Source of the DNA: an uncultured Clostridia bacterium
GTDB lineage: Bacteria > Bacillota > Clostridia > Christensenellales > Borkfalkiaceae
NCBI GenBank assembly: GCA_947627765.1
Contig: CANQXA010000001.1
Span: forward strand, 59,088 to 123,087
DNA length: 64,000 bases
Reading direction: 5' to 3'
Part shown: positions 9,634 to 19,343 of the stretch, piece by piece
How the letters are laid out: every line of letters begins with the position of its first letter
Numbering within the stretch: position 1 is the stretch's first letter
The notes under the pieces: generated by a model
What the model was told of the DNA's origin: nothing
What the model saw: only the letters and a program-made list of their open reading frames with translations
The model's database searches: none
Made by a program: the position numbers and the translations under genes

Positions 9634-9665
9634 GCGGAAGCGAGGGCGGAAGCCCTCGCTTCCGC
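9634..9665. repeat. perfect 13-bp inverted repeat between operon genes
   Basis: GCGGAAGCGAGGG-CGGAAG-CCCTCGCTTCCGC; no T-run after it. Confidence 0.7.
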
Positions 9666-9679
9666 GACCTCGAGGGAAA

Positions 9680-10900
9680 ATGAAGAAGGTCGTCGTAATC
9701 GGCGCCGGCGCTTCCGGGCTCATGGCGGCATATGCCGCCGCGCAGAACGGAAACGACGTTACGGTCGCCGAAAAAAATGAGAAAGCGGGCAAAAAGCTCT
9801 ACATCACGGGAAAAGGGCGGTGCAATCTCACCAACGCCTGCGCTCCCGAGGAGTTTCTCGAAAACGTCGTGCGGGGCGAACGCTTTCTGCGTGGGGTCAT
9901 CCACCGCTTTCCGCCCGAACGCACCATGGCTTTCATGGAGGAGCACGGGCTTGCATTGAAGACGGAGCGGGGGAGACGGGTCTTCCCGCTCTCCGACCAT
10001 GCGAGCGACGTCACGAAGACGCTCGTCCGCGCCTGCGAAGAGGTCGGCGTCCGCTTCCTGTATGGAATGGAAGTCCAAAAAATCGACATTTTGCAAGGTA
10101 CTGTGCGTGGCATAATAACGCCGCAAGGCGAGATCTTCGCCGATTCTGTGATCGTGGCGACGGGCGGGCTCAGCTATCCCTCGACGGGCTCTACGGGCGA
10201 CGGATACCGTTTCGCCGCCGAATGCGGGCACACCGTCATCCCGACGGTCCCGTCGCTGACGGGATTGGAGGCGGACGGCATTTCCGAAGCGCAGGGGATC
10301 TCGCTCAAAAACTGCGTTCTCCGCGCCTCATATCGCGGCAAGGAGATCTTCTCCGAATTCGGCGAGTTGCTCTTTACGCACTATGGAATCTCGGGCCCGC
10401 TCGTACTCTCGCTGTCTGCGCGGATCAACCGCCTTCCGGTCTCCGAAATTTCGGTCGGGATCGATTTCAAGCCCGCTTTGGAGGAAAAACAGCTCGACGA
10501 GCGCCTTTTGCGCGATTTTTCTTCCCGAAAGAACGAGCAAATGAAGAACGTCATGCGCGGGTTATTGCCCTCGGGTTTGGTCCTTCCCGTGCTCCGAAAC
10601 GCGGAAATTTCTCCCGAACGGCAGGCGAACGGGATCACGCGGGCGGAACGTATCCGTCTTGCCGCCGCGCTCAAACATTTTCCCGTCCGTGCGTCGTCCC
10701 TGCGCGGTTACAACGAGGCGGTCGTCACGTCGGGCGGGGTGGACGTCGCGGAACTCGATCCAAAGACGATGTCGTCCCGCAAGATTTCGGGGCTCTCGTT
10801 CTGCGGCGAGGTGATCGACGCCGACGCGTTGACGGGCGGTTACAACCTTCAGATCGCTTTCGCGACGGGTTACATCGCAGGTTCCGCGATAAAACCGTGA
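9680..10900 (+). CDS. HI0933-family NAD(P)/FAD-dependent oxidoreductase
   Basis: MKKVVVIGAGASGLMAAYAAA..GKKLYITGKGRCNLTNA; C-terminal GGVDVAELDPKTMSSRKISGLSFCGEVIDADALTGGYNLQIAFATG. Confidence 0.9.
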   Translation: MKKVVVIGAGASGLMAAYAAAQNGNDVTVAEKNEKAGKKLYITGKGRCNLTNACAPEEFLENVVRGERFLRGVIHRFPPERTMAFMEEHGLALKTERGRRVFPLSDHASDVTKTLVRACEEVGVRFLYGMEVQKIDILQGTVRGIITPQGEIFADSVIVATGGLSYPSTGSTGDGYRFAAECGHTVIPTVPSLTGLEADGISEAQGISLKNCVLRASYRGKEIFSEFGELLFTHYGISGPLVLSLSARINRLPVSEISVGIDFKPALEEKQLDERLLRDFSSRKNEQMKNVMRGLLPSGLVLPVLRNAEISPERQANGITRAERIRLAAALKHFPVRASSLRGYNEAVVTSGGVDVAELDPKTMSSRKISGLSFCGEVIDADALTGGYNLQIAFATGYIAGSAIKP

Positions 10901-10931
10901 TTTGCGAAGTACTATGTTAGGCATAATACAT
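10901..10931 (+). repeat. repeat family A, copy 1 (intergenic)
   Basis: TTTGCGAAGTACTATGTTAGGCATAATACAT. Confidence 0.75.
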
Positions 10932-11027
10932 AATATAAGTGTGCGCTGGCCCGATTATCCACCGATTTATTTCGGGGGGCCAAACGGGTCGGCGAGATCG
11001 TTCGATATCAATTCAGGAGGATACAAT

Positions 11028-12035
11028 ATGGTCGTGATCCGCGGGGCGACGACCGTCGCCGCCGACGAAAAAGAGGAGATCCGAAGAGCGGTAGCGGAGC
11101 TCTTGGAGCAGATCGGAAATACCAATTCGCTCAACAAGGACGAGATCGTCGGGATCGTTTTCTCTTCGACGCCGGATATCCATTCCTATTATCCCGCCAA
11201 GGCGGCGCGGGAAGCGGGGTTCGAGGGCTGTTCGCTCTTTTCCGCCGTGGAGCCCGAAATCGACGGGGGACTTCCGCTCTGCATCCGCGTGATGATCTTC
11301 GTCGAGAAAAATCTCACGCCGCACCACGTCTATCTCCGCGGCGCGCGGGTTTTGAGGAAAGATCTCACCGCGCATTATAACATCGCCATCGACGGGCCCG
11401 CAGGTTCGGGAAAATCGACCGTCGCAAAACTTCTCGCCCGCGATCTCGGGATCCTCTACCTCGATACGGGCGCGATGTACCGTGCCTGTGCGCTCAAAGC
11501 AATCGGCGCGGGCGCCGACCTTGAGGACGAAGCCGCGATCGCCGACGTAATCCGCGATATCAAGCTCGATATCGAATATGCAGACGGAGTCCAGAAGACC
11601 GTCCTCGACGGGCGGGACGTCTCCGAGGAGATCCGCCTTCCCCATGTCTCGATGGCGGCTTCCGTCGTATCGAAACACCCCGCCGTCCGCATGAAGATGG
11701 TGGAAAAACAGCGCGAGATCGCGGGTAAGCTCTCCTGCGTGCTCGATGGGCGGGACATCGGGACGTTCGTCCTCCCAGACGCCGATTTTAAGTACTTTCT
11801 TACTGCTTCCCCCGAGATCCGCGCCAAGAGGAGGTACGACGAACTGACCGCGAAGGGGCACGAAGTCAACTTCGAGGAGCTGAAGGCGGAGATCATCCGC
11901 CGCGACGAGCAGGACGCCACCCGCGACGTCGCGCCCCTCAAACAAGCCGAGGACGCGGTCCTGATCGACACCTCCGATCTTTCCGTGGAGGAAGTGCTTC
12001 GCCTCGTCAAGATGAGAATGCAGGAGATGATTTAA
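11028..12035 (+). CDS. fused AroH-class chorismate mutase and cytidylate kinase
   Basis: N-domain VVIRGATTV..NTNSLNKDEIVGIVFSSTPDIHSYYPAKAARE (AroH); C-domain YNIAIDGPAGSGKSTVAKLLARDLGILYLDTGAMYRA (Cmk); one uninterrupted frame with RBS AGGAGG. Confidence 0.9.
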   Translation: MVVIRGATTVAADEKEEIRRAVAELLEQIGNTNSLNKDEIVGIVFSSTPDIHSYYPAKAAREAGFEGCSLFSAVEPEIDGGLPLCIRVMIFVEKNLTPHHVYLRGARVLRKDLTAHYNIAIDGPAGSGKSTVAKLLARDLGILYLDTGAMYRACALKAIGAGADLEDEAAIADVIRDIKLDIEYADGVQKTVLDGRDVSEEIRLPHVSMAASVVSKHPAVRMKMVEKQREIAGKLSCVLDGRDIGTFVLPDADFKYFLTASPEIRAKRRYDELTAKGHEVNFEELKAEIIRRDEQDATRDVAPLKQAEDAVLIDTSDLSVEEVLRLVKMRMQEMI

Positions 12036-12847
12036 TGGATAATCCCGAAGAAAAGAAGGAAAAGACGGAGGATTTTTCCGCCCAAGCGGATCAGTCCGCC
12101 GCGAAGAAGCCGACTTTCCGCGAACGGAGAGCGAAGAGGAAGGAGCGCATCCACGCCAAACGCGCCGAAAAGGTCAAGAAAGTCCGCCTGTTCCCCGCGA
12201 ACAAGAAGGGCTATCACGTCATGCACTTCTTCCGCTTTCTGAAAATTTTGCTCTGCCCGCTTCACTTTTTGATCTTTCCGTATAAACTGCACGGGCACAA
12301 GAAGGTCGGGAAGGGCGCCTACATCTATGTCGGCAACCATTATACGATCTGGGACGTTTTCTATCCCGCCCGTACGACTTGGGAGGGGATCCATTACTTA
12401 GCCAAGCAATCCGTTCTGGTCGCCCCCGTCTTTAATTGGTGGGCGCAGGAGATCGGCGCGATCGGCGCCCTCAGAGACGGGTCCGACGTCCGCACCGTCA
12501 TGGAGGCGATGCGCGTCCTCAAAAACGGCGAAAAGATCAACTGCTTCCCCGAGGGGACCCGCAATAAGACGGGCGGGGAAGAGTTTCTTCCCTTTCATGG
12601 CGGAGCCGCTCTTCTTTCCATTAAGACGAAATCGCCCATCCAGCCGTTTGTCATCTGCAACCGTCCCCGCGTTTTCCGTTTGACGCACGTCGTCTTCGGC
12701 GAACCCTTCGAGTTTACGGAGTACTACGACAGGAAACTGACCAACGCCGACTATGAAGCCGCGGACGAAGAACTCAAAAACCGTCTCTATGCGCTCCGCG
12801 ACGAATTCCGCGCCTCCCGAAAGAAGGGAAAGAAGGGCGGAAAGTGA
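12035..12847 (+). CDS. plsC: 1-acyl-sn-glycerol-3-phosphate acyltransferase (PlsC family)
   Basis: VGNHYTIWDVF (NHxxxxD-like), CFPEGTRNKTGGEE motifs. Confidence 0.85.
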   Translation: MDNPEEKKEKTEDFSAQADQSAAKKPTFRERRAKRKERIHAKRAEKVKKVRLFPANKKGYHVMHFFRFLKILLCPLHFLIFPYKLHGHKKVGKGAYIYVGNHYTIWDVFYPARTTWEGIHYLAKQSVLVAPVFNWWAQEIGAIGALRDGSDVRTVMEAMRVLKNGEKINCFPEGTRNKTGGEEFLPFHGGAALLSIKTKSPIQPFVICNRPRVFRLTHVVFGEPFEFTEYYDRKLTNADYEAADEELKNRLYALRDEFRASRKKGKKGGK

Positions 12848-15075
12848 AGGTCATCGCGGGAAAATACAGAGGGTTCTGCGCGGGCGTAAAGAGGGCGGTG
12901 GACGCCGCGCTCTCCGTCCCCCCCGAAGACGTCTATCTGCTCGGCGAGCTGATCCATAACGAAGAGGTCAACGCCCGATTGCAGGTGCGCGGGATCAAGA
13001 CGATCGGCAAAATCGACGATGCGCCCGACGGTTCCACCGTACTCATCCGCTCCCACGGCGAGGGGCGCGCGGTCTACGAACGTTGCCGCGAAAAGTCCCT
13101 GAAAGTCATCGACTGCACCTGCGCTTTCGTCGCGCGGACGCAGAGGATCGTCGAACAGGCGAGCGCGGAGGGGAAATGCGTCGTCATCGCAGGGCAAGCC
13201 TCTCATCCCGAGGTGCTCGGACTTTTGGGTTGGTGTTCGGGCGAGGCGCACGTCGTCTCGTCTGCGGAAGACGATTTCAGTTTTTTACGCGGAAAACAGG
13301 GTGTGTTGGTTGCCCAAACTACCTTTTCGGAGAAAGAATTTTGCAAAATCGGTGAAATTCTTAAAAAAGAAAGCCCGAAAACAGTTGAGATTTTTCCGAC
13401 AATTTGTTATACTACTGTTGGTAGGCAGACCGAAGCGGCTTTTCTCGCACGCGAGTGCGAGGCTGTCGTCGTAGTCGGCGGTACCAAGAGTAGCAACACT
13501 GAGCGGCTCGCGGAGATCGTTGAGGCGGAAGGGAAGCGGGCGATCCGCATCGCCCACGCCGCAGATCTCCAAACAGACAGTGTGAAAAATTTTGATAGGG
13601 TCGGCGTGATCGCGGGAGCGAGTACTCCCGAATGGCTGACTCAGGAGGTTCTTTTCAAGATGGTGGAAAACAACGCGGAAGTACAAGAGACCGAAAACGC
13701 CGAAGCGATCGCCGAGACGCCCGTGGCGGAAGAGGTCAAGGCAGAGGAAGCTACGCCTGTAGCGGAGGAAGCGGCTCCTGCAGTCGAAGAGAAAGCGCCC
13801 GTTTCTGCAATGCAGAAAGTCATGGACGATTTCGACAAGGAAGAGCGCTATAAGAAGGGGCAGATCATCAAGGCCCGCATCGTCTCCGCGACCGACGAAG
13901 AGATCTTCGTATCCGGTTCGGGCAAGCTCGAGATCAAAGTTCCCAAGGCGGAGCTCGACTGCGAGACGTACAGCCGCGAAGCATACGAAGAGAAGGCGAA
14001 GGCGGGCGAAGAGATCGAAGTCATGGTCGTTGCCGTCAAGCCTACGGTCCAGCTCTCCCAGAAGCTCGTCAAACAGCTCAAGGAAGAGGAAGCCCTGCTC
14101 GCCGACATCGAAGCCGGCAAAGAGTTCTCCGTGGTCTGCACGGGTACCAATAAGGGCGGGCTGACCGCCGAGCTCGGCACCTATCCCGTGTTTGTCCCGA
14201 GAAGGGAGATCCGCATGGGCTATGTCACCGATCTCGAAAAATATAAGGGCAAGACGCTTCGTCTCAAACTCATCGAGATCCGCAAAGAGCACAGAAAGGA
14301 GATCATCGCCTCCCAGCGCGTGATCCTCGAGGCCGAGAAAGCCGCGCGCGAAGCCGCCAAAGCCGAGAAAGAGGAATCCTTCTTCTCTTCCATTCAGGTC
14401 GACGACGTCGTGGAAGGCAAAGTCGAGCGCGTAACTTCGTTCGGCGCATTCGTCTCCGTCAACGGGTTCGATTGTCTCGCCCACATTTCCGATCTTTCGT
14501 GGACGGGCGTCAAGGAAGTGACCGACGTGCTCGAGATCGGCAAGCGCTATCAGTTCAAAGTCCTCAAGGTAGACCGTGAAAACAAGAAAGTCTCCATCGG
14601 ATATAAACAGCTCCAGCCCCAGCCTTGGGATCTTGCCGCCGAGAAGTATGCCGAAGGCGACATCATCCACGGCAGAGTCGTGAGGATCGTTCCGTTCGGC
14701 GCGTTCGTCGAAGTGGAAAAGGGGATCGACGGGCTTGTCCACGTTTCCCAAATCACCCACGAATGGCTCGAGAATCCCACTTCCGTCCTTACCATCGGCG
14801 AAGAAGTGGACGCGAAGATCATTGCGTTCAATCCCGCGGAGAAGAAGATCACGCTCTCCATCAAGGCGCTTCAACCCCGCCCCGAGTACGAGCATGAGCC
14901 TCATCCCGAACAGGAGAGCGCGAATAAGCCCCAGCGGGTCCGCAAGAGCAACCGCCGCAGTGCGCAGTCCTATGAGGAAGAGGACGAGTACAGAGAGTGG
15001 AAGGAAGGCGGTTACAGCGGCGCTTCCATCGCGGAGATGCTCGGCATCGACAGCGACGACGGGGAGACCAAGTAA
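12844..15075 (+). CDS. fused 4-hydroxy-3-methylbut-2-enyl diphosphate reductase and S1-domain (RpsA-like) protein
   Basis: IspH: KYRGFCAGVKRAVDAAL, DCTCAFVARTQ, PTICYTTVGRQ, GGTKSSNTERL; Ala/Glu/Pro/Val linker; then about four S1 repeats. Confidence 0.93.
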   Translation: MKVIAGKYRGFCAGVKRAVDAALSVPPEDVYLLGELIHNEEVNARLQVRGIKTIGKIDDAPDGSTVLIRSHGEGRAVYERCREKSLKVIDCTCAFVARTQRIVEQASAEGKCVVIAGQASHPEVLGLLGWCSGEAHVVSSAEDDFSFLRGKQGVLVAQTTFSEKEFCKIGEILKKESPKTVEIFPTICYTTVGRQTEAAFLARECEAVVVVGGTKSSNTERLAEIVEAEGKRAIRIAHAADLQTDSVKNFDRVGVIAGASTPEWLTQEVLFKMVENNAEVQETENAEAIAETPVAEEVKAEEATPVAEEAAPAVEEKAPVSAMQKVMDDFDKEERYKKGQIIKARIVSATDEEIFVSGSGKLEIKVPKAELDCETYSREAYEEKAKAGEEIEVMVVAVKPTVQLSQKLVKQLKEEEALLADIEAGKEFSVVCTGTNKGGLTAELGTYPVFVPRREIRMGYVTDLEKYKGKTLRLKLIEIRKEHRKEIIASQRVILEAEKAAREAAKAEKEESFFSSIQVDDVVEGKVERVTSFGAFVSVNGFDCLAHISDLSWTGVKEVTDVLEIGKRYQFKVLKVDRENKKVSIGYKQLQPQPWDLAAEKYAEGDIIHGRVVRIVPFGAFVEVEKGIDGLVHVSQITHEWLENPTSVLTIGEEVDAKIIAFNPAEKKITLSIKALQPRPEYEHEPHPEQESANKPQRVRKSNRRSAQSYEEEDEYREWKEGGYSGASIAEMLGIDSDDGETK
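13385..13413 (+). promoter_or_regulatory. candidate intragenic SigA-type promoter inside the ispH part
   Basis: TTGAGA-17 nt-TATACT in a locally AT-rich stretch. Confidence 0.35.
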
Positions 15076-15099
15076 ATTTCCGAAAATTTCATCGATTCC

Positions 15100-15129
15100 G
15101 AAAAAATCCGTTTTATAACGGATTTTTTT
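15100..15129 (+). terminator. Rho-independent terminator after ispH-rpsA
   Basis: AAAAAATCCGTTTTATAACGGATTTTTTT. Confidence 0.8.
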
Positions 15130-15231
15130 GTTGATATATATTAGGAAAGAATTTCCAAAGTAAAACCAAGCGGCATATCGGGCTTTACAGATATTTGGAA
15201 GAAACAATAGATTTGTATCGAGGTGAAACAT

Positions 15232-17043
15232 ATGAAACAGGGCAATATTCGGATCTCCAGCGAAAACATGATGCCGATCATCAAGAAATGGCTGTATTCG
15301 GAGAAAGACATCTTCCTTCGCGAGATCGTCGCGAACGCGTCGGACGCTATCACCAAGCTCAAAAAGCTGATCGCGATGGGGGAGGCTTCCGGGGAAGACG
15401 ATTTCCGCGTGACGGTTACGGCGGATCCCAAAGCGGGAACGCTTACGGTCGAGGACAACGGGATCGGCATGACGGAGGAAGAGGTCGAAAAATACATCAC
15501 GCAGATCGCCTTTTCGGGCGCCGCCGACTTCCTTGAAAAATACGAAAAAGCGGGCGGCGACGGCATCATCGGGCATTTCGGTTTGGGCTTCTATTCCGCC
15601 TATATGGTTTCGGAAAACATCGAGATCTTCACGAAGTCCTATCGTGATGGCGCGGCCGCGGTCCATTGGCAGTCGGACGGCGAGAGCACGTATACCATCG
15701 AAGAGTGCGAAAAGGAGGGGCGCGGCACGCGGATCGTCATGCACCTTGCGCCCGAAGAGAAGGAGTTTTTGAAGGAGTTCGAGCTGAGAAAACTTCTGGC
15801 GAAATATTGTTCCTTTATGCCCTATCCCATCTACCTCGATCCGAAAGGGACGGAGGAGGACAAGCCCGTCAACACGACTTCGCCGCTCTATTTGAAACAG
15901 CCTAAGGAGTGTACCGACGAAGAATATAAGACGTTTTACCGCGAAACGTTCTCCGATTTCAACGAACCGCTCTTTTGGATCCATTTGAATATGGAATATC
16001 CCTTCCGCCTCAAAGGGATCCTCTATTTCCCCAAAGTCAGAAAGCAGGTGGAACTCGAGCGCGGGCAGGTAAAACTCTATTGCAACCAAGTTTACGTCGC
16101 CGATAACATCAAAGAAGTCATTCCCGAATATTTGATGTTGCTCAACGGCGTCATCGATTGCCCCGATATTCCGCTCAACGTCTCCCGTTCTTTCCTGCAA
16201 AACGACAGTCAGGTCAAGAAGATCACCAAGCATATCGTCAAGAAAGTCGCGGATAAACTCACCGAACTCTTCAAAAACGACAGGGAGCGCTACGAGACCT
16301 GCTGGACCGATCTCGCCAACTTCGTCAAGTTCGGTTGCCTCAAAGACGAGGATTTCTACGGAAAAGTGAAAGGGCTCGTCATCTATAAGAATTTGGAGGG
16401 GAAATACGTCCCGCTCGAGGAATGTTTCGGCGAACCCGTGTCCGAAGAGGACGCGAAAGAGGGGAAAGAGCCGAAGCCCGTATACTATGTCTCCGACGAG
16501 AACAAACAGGCGCAGTACATCCGTATGTTCAAAGAGGCGGGATTGGACGCAATCTCCTGCGATACCTATATCGATCCCCACTTTTTGAGCTTCGTGGAGT
16601 ACAAAAATCCCACGCAAGTGCGCTTCCTCCGCATCGATTCCGACGTCGCGGGCGCGCTCAAAGAAGGATCCGGCGAAGACAAGGAGATCGAAGAGATCTT
16701 CACCGCGGCGCTGAAAGAGAAGAAGATCACCGTCAAGACCGAAAAGCTCAAAAACGCGGAGATCCCCGCGATCATCAACGTCTCCGAGTATATGCGCAGG
16801 ATGTCCGAAATGAACAGTTTCTATCGGATGGGGGACGTCCCCGCGGACATGACGCTCATCGTCAACACGGGCTCGGAGACCGTGACGGCGCTCAAAGAAG
16901 CGGGGGAGGAAGCGCGCGCGGACGCCGCGGAATATATCTATCTTCTCGCGTTGATGAGCTACCGTCAGCTCGGCGACGAAGAGGTCGCCGCGTTTACCCG
17001 TCTTTCCGCCAAGATGATGGGGAAATATCTAAAAAAAGATTAA
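15232..17043 (+). CDS. htpG: molecular chaperone HtpG (Hsp90)
   Basis: SEKDIFLREIVANASDAITKL, DNGIGMTEEEV, GHFGLGFYSAYMVSE motifs. Confidence 0.95.
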   Translation: MKQGNIRISSENMMPIIKKWLYSEKDIFLREIVANASDAITKLKKLIAMGEASGEDDFRVTVTADPKAGTLTVEDNGIGMTEEEVEKYITQIAFSGAADFLEKYEKAGGDGIIGHFGLGFYSAYMVSENIEIFTKSYRDGAAAVHWQSDGESTYTIEECEKEGRGTRIVMHLAPEEKEFLKEFELRKLLAKYCSFMPYPIYLDPKGTEEDKPVNTTSPLYLKQPKECTDEEYKTFYRETFSDFNEPLFWIHLNMEYPFRLKGILYFPKVRKQVELERGQVKLYCNQVYVADNIKEVIPEYLMLLNGVIDCPDIPLNVSRSFLQNDSQVKKITKHIVKKVADKLTELFKNDRERYETCWTDLANFVKFGCLKDEDFYGKVKGLVIYKNLEGKYVPLEECFGEPVSEEDAKEGKEPKPVYYVSDENKQAQYIRMFKEAGLDAISCDTYIDPHFLSFVEYKNPTQVRFLRIDSDVAGALKEGSGEDKEIEEIFTAALKEKKITVKTEKLKNAEIPAIINVSEYMRRMSEMNSFYRMGDVPADMTLIVNTGSETVTALKEAGEEARADAAEYIYLLALMSYRQLGDEEVAAFTRLSAKMMGKYLKKD

Positions 17044-17061
17044 CTTTTTTTTCAAGGGGTA

Positions 17062-17090
17062 TTGACATTCTTTTCCGTGACTGCTATAAT
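17062..17090 (+). promoter_or_regulatory. strong SigA-type promoter for csp
   Basis: TTGACA-17 nt-TATAAT. Confidence 0.8.
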
Positions 17091-17152
17091 AAGTAACGGT
17101 GTGAAAAACTTGCACGCAAATCGTGCGAATCGCACGAATAGGAGGTATCAAA

Positions 17153-17365
17153 GTGAACGGAACTGTAAAATGGTTCAATGACGGAAAGGGCTATGGATTT
17201 ATTTCCAACGATGAGGGCGGAGAGGACATCTTCGTGCACTTCTCGGCGATCCAGACGGAGGGCTTCCGTACGCTGAAAGAGGGGCAGAAGGTCACGTTCG
17301 AGACCGAACCCGACCCTAAGGACACCGGGAAACTCCGTGCTGTCAACGTCGTGCCCCTTTCGTAA
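17153..17365 (+). CDS. cold-shock protein (CspA family), GTG start
   Basis: [42 protein letters not shown] at 17141. Confidence 0.93.
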   Translation: MNGTVKWFNDGKGYGFISNDEGGEDIFVHFSAIQTEGFRTLKEGQKVTFETEPDPKDTGKLRAVNVVPLS

Positions 17366-17380
17366 GAGTGATCGAAACAC

Positions 17381-17414
17381 AAAGGCGCATCCATTGCGGG
17401 ATGCGCCTTTTGCT
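17381..17414 (+). terminator. Rho-independent terminator after csp
   Basis: AAAGGCGCATCC-ATTGC-GGGATGCGCCTTTT. Confidence 0.8.
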
Positions 17415-17450
17415 TGCGAAAAATCCTCAAATATTTAGAAAAATTGACTA

Positions 17451-17482
17451 AAAAAAGGGCACGCTGAAATTGAGCGCGCCCG
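17451..17482 (-). terminator. terminator for spoVG
   Basis: On minus strand GGGCGCGCT-N7-AGCGTGCCC followed by TTTTTT. Confidence 0.7.
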
Positions 17483-17508
17483 CAAATATCGATTAAGTTT
17501 TGAAAGCG

Positions 17509-17781
17509 TCAGAGCCCGGCTTGCGCGCAGGCGACGGAGTACTGTTCCAAGATCGCGGTCTGGATGCGTTCCCTCGTCTCGGAGTTGAGCGGATGAGCAA
17601 TGTCCTTGTACTCTCCGTCGGACGTCTTTCTGCTCGGCATCGCGATAAACAGCTGGTCTTCCCGTTCGAAGATCTTGATGTCGTGCACGACGAAACAAGC
17701 GTCGATCGTAATGGAAGCTACCGCCCTCAGCATTCCTTCCGGACGGTGGATCAAACGGATCCGCACATCACTGATTTCCAT
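17509..17781 (-). CDS. spoVG: SpoVG family regulator
   Basis: [45 protein letters not shown] motifs. Confidence 0.93.
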   Translation of the reverse strand: MEISDVRIRLIHRPEGMLRAVASITIDACFVVHDIKIFEREDQLFIAMPSRKTSDGEYKDIAHPLNSETRERIQTAILEQYSVACAQAGL

Positions 17782-17912
17782 ATTTCCCCCCTCCCTGAGG
17801 TTGTCTTCATCATATTAGCACACTTTTTTTTGAAAGACAACCCTTTTCGACAAATTTTTCCGCTTTTTGAAAAAAATTTCACATTGTGACCCGAAATTGC
17901 GTAATATAAAGT

Positions 17913-19238
17913 ATGTTTTCCGAGCAGGTACGCCGCGGCGTCTATTTTATCGGCGTCGGAGGCGTGAGTATGAGCGCGCTCGCCATGCTTTTGCACGGGC
18001 GGGGGATTCCCGTCCGCGGGAGCGACGCGCATGAAAACAACTTTACCGTAGGGCTCCGAAAGGCGGGGATCCCCGTCGCGATCGGAGAGGATGACAAGAT
18101 CTTTGAGGAGACCGTCGTCTATACGGGCGCCGTCGCGGAGGACCATCCGCAGCTGACCGCGGCGCGCAGGGCGGGAAAACGTCTTGTGCCGCGCGCAAAA
18201 TTTCTCGGGGAACTTGCGGAGGAATATCCGCACGTTCTCTCGGTCGCAGGTTGCCACGGAAAGACCACGGCAAGCTGTATGCTCTCCCATGTCCTTGCGG
18301 CGGGCGGGCTCCCCTTCACCTCCCATATCGGCGGGGAAGATCTCGATTTCGGAAACATCCACTGCGCGGGCGGGGAGTACTTCGTCACCGAGGCGTGCGA
18401 ATTCCGCCGCAGTTTTCTCGAACTGAAGAGCGAGATCGCCGTCATTCTGAATTGCGACCGCGATCACAGCGACTGCTACAAAAACGACGCGGAAGTGCTC
18501 GATGCCTACCGCGCATTTGCGGCAAGGGCGGAACGGACGGTCGTCAACGCGGACGACGCGCGGGCGCGTTCCATTCCGCACGACCTCGATTTCGGGCTGT
18601 ATAGCGGCTATATCCGCGCCGAACGGATCCGCTCGCAGGACGAAAAGTACGCGTTTACCGTCACGGAGGGCGGGACGCCGATCGTCCGCGTCTACCTCGG
18701 CGTATTCGGAAAGGTCCACATCTACAATGCGCTCGCGGCATACGCGGCGGCGCGGCTCGCGGGTTTGAGCGGGGAGACCATAAAACGCGGCTTGGAGGGG
18801 TTCCGCGGCGTCAAACGGCGGTTCGAGAGGGTCGGAACGTTATGCGGCGTACCCGTCATCTGCGATTACGCCCACCATCCGCGGGAGATCGCGGCAGCCA
18901 TTTCCACGGCGGACCGGCTTGCTTCGGGAACGGTGCGGCTCGTCTTCCAGCCGCATACCTTCACGCGGACGCGCGATTTTCTCGAAGATTTCGTCGATGT
19001 GCTCGGGCGGACGGAATCGCCCATTCTATACAAAACGTATTCGGCGCGGGAGCCCTTCCTCTTCGAGGGGAGCGCCGTGATGCTCGCAAGCAAACTCCCC
19101 GATTCCCGCTATGTACAGAGCGCGGAAGGGCTAAAAAAGCGGTTATGCGAAGTACTATGTCAGAGAGACCTTATCCTGATCTTGGGCGCGGGCGATATTT
19201 ACGACATCGCGCGGTCCATTTTGGATCCGCTCCCATAG
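17913..19238 (+). CDS. murC: UDP-N-acetylmuramate--L-alanine ligase
   Basis: FIGVGGVSMSALAMLLHGRG, VAGCHGKTT, CDYAHHPREIAA, LILGAGDI motifs. Confidence 0.93.
   Translation: MFSEQVRRGVYFIGVGGVSMSALAMLLHGRGIPVRGSDAHENNFTVGLRKAGIPVAIGEDDKIFEETVVYTGAVAEDHPQLTAARRAGKRLVPRAKFLGELAEEYPHVLSVAGCHGKTTASCMLSHVLAAGGLPFTSHIGGEDLDFGNIHCAGGEYFVTEACEFRRSFLELKSEIAVILNCDRDHSDCYKNDAEVLDAYRAFAARAERTVVNADDARARSIPHDLDFGLYSGYIRAERIRSQDEKYAFTVTEGGTPIVRVYLGVFGKVHIYNALAAYAAARLAGLSGETIKRGLEGFRGVKRRFERVGTLCGVPVICDYAHHPREIAAAISTADRLASGTVRLVFQPHTFTRTRDFLEDFVDVLGRTESPILYKTYSAREPFLFEGSAVMLASKLPDSRYVQSAEGLKKRLCEVLCQRDLILILGAGDIYDIARSILDPLP
19144..19166 (+). repeat. repeat family A, copy 2 (inside murC)
   Basis: TATGCGAAGTACTATGTCAGAGA; translated L-C-E-V-L-C-Q-R in murC. 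Confidence 0.7.
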
Positions 19239-19241
19239 TGT

Positions 19242-19263
19242 GACAACCCGAAAATGGGTTGTC
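19242..19263. repeat. repeat family B, copy 1; also a plausible murC terminator (followed by TCTTTTTTT)
   Basis: GACAACCC-GAAAAT-GGGTTGTC. Confidence 0.85.
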
Positions 19264-19267
19264 TCTT

Positions 19268-19323
19268 TTTTTACGGTTTGCGTCTTCCGCGGGGGAGAGG
19301 ACCGCATTCCGTAACCGTAAAAA
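19268..19323. repeat. inverted repeat between family-B copies 1 and 2
   Basis: TTTTTACGGTT (19268-19278) and AACCGTAAAAA (19313-19323). Confidence 0.75.
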
Positions 19324-19343
19324 CCGACAATTCCCGCGAAAAA

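Noticed and set aside
9634-9665. Hairpin after the oxaloacetate decarboxylase alpha gene as a terminator
   Set aside because: Strong 13-bp stem but no T-run; left as an inverted repeat of unknown role.
16480-16500. TATACTATGTCTCCGAC in htpG, resembling repeat family A
   Set aside because: Only ~10 bp match and it encodes the ordinary HtpG VYYVSDE segment; treated as coincidence.
13285-16617. 1110-aa minus-strand ORF opposite ispH-rpsA and htpG
   Set aside because: Antisense to two clear conserved genes; composition typical of mirror frames in GC-rich coding DNA; no recognisable domain or RBS.
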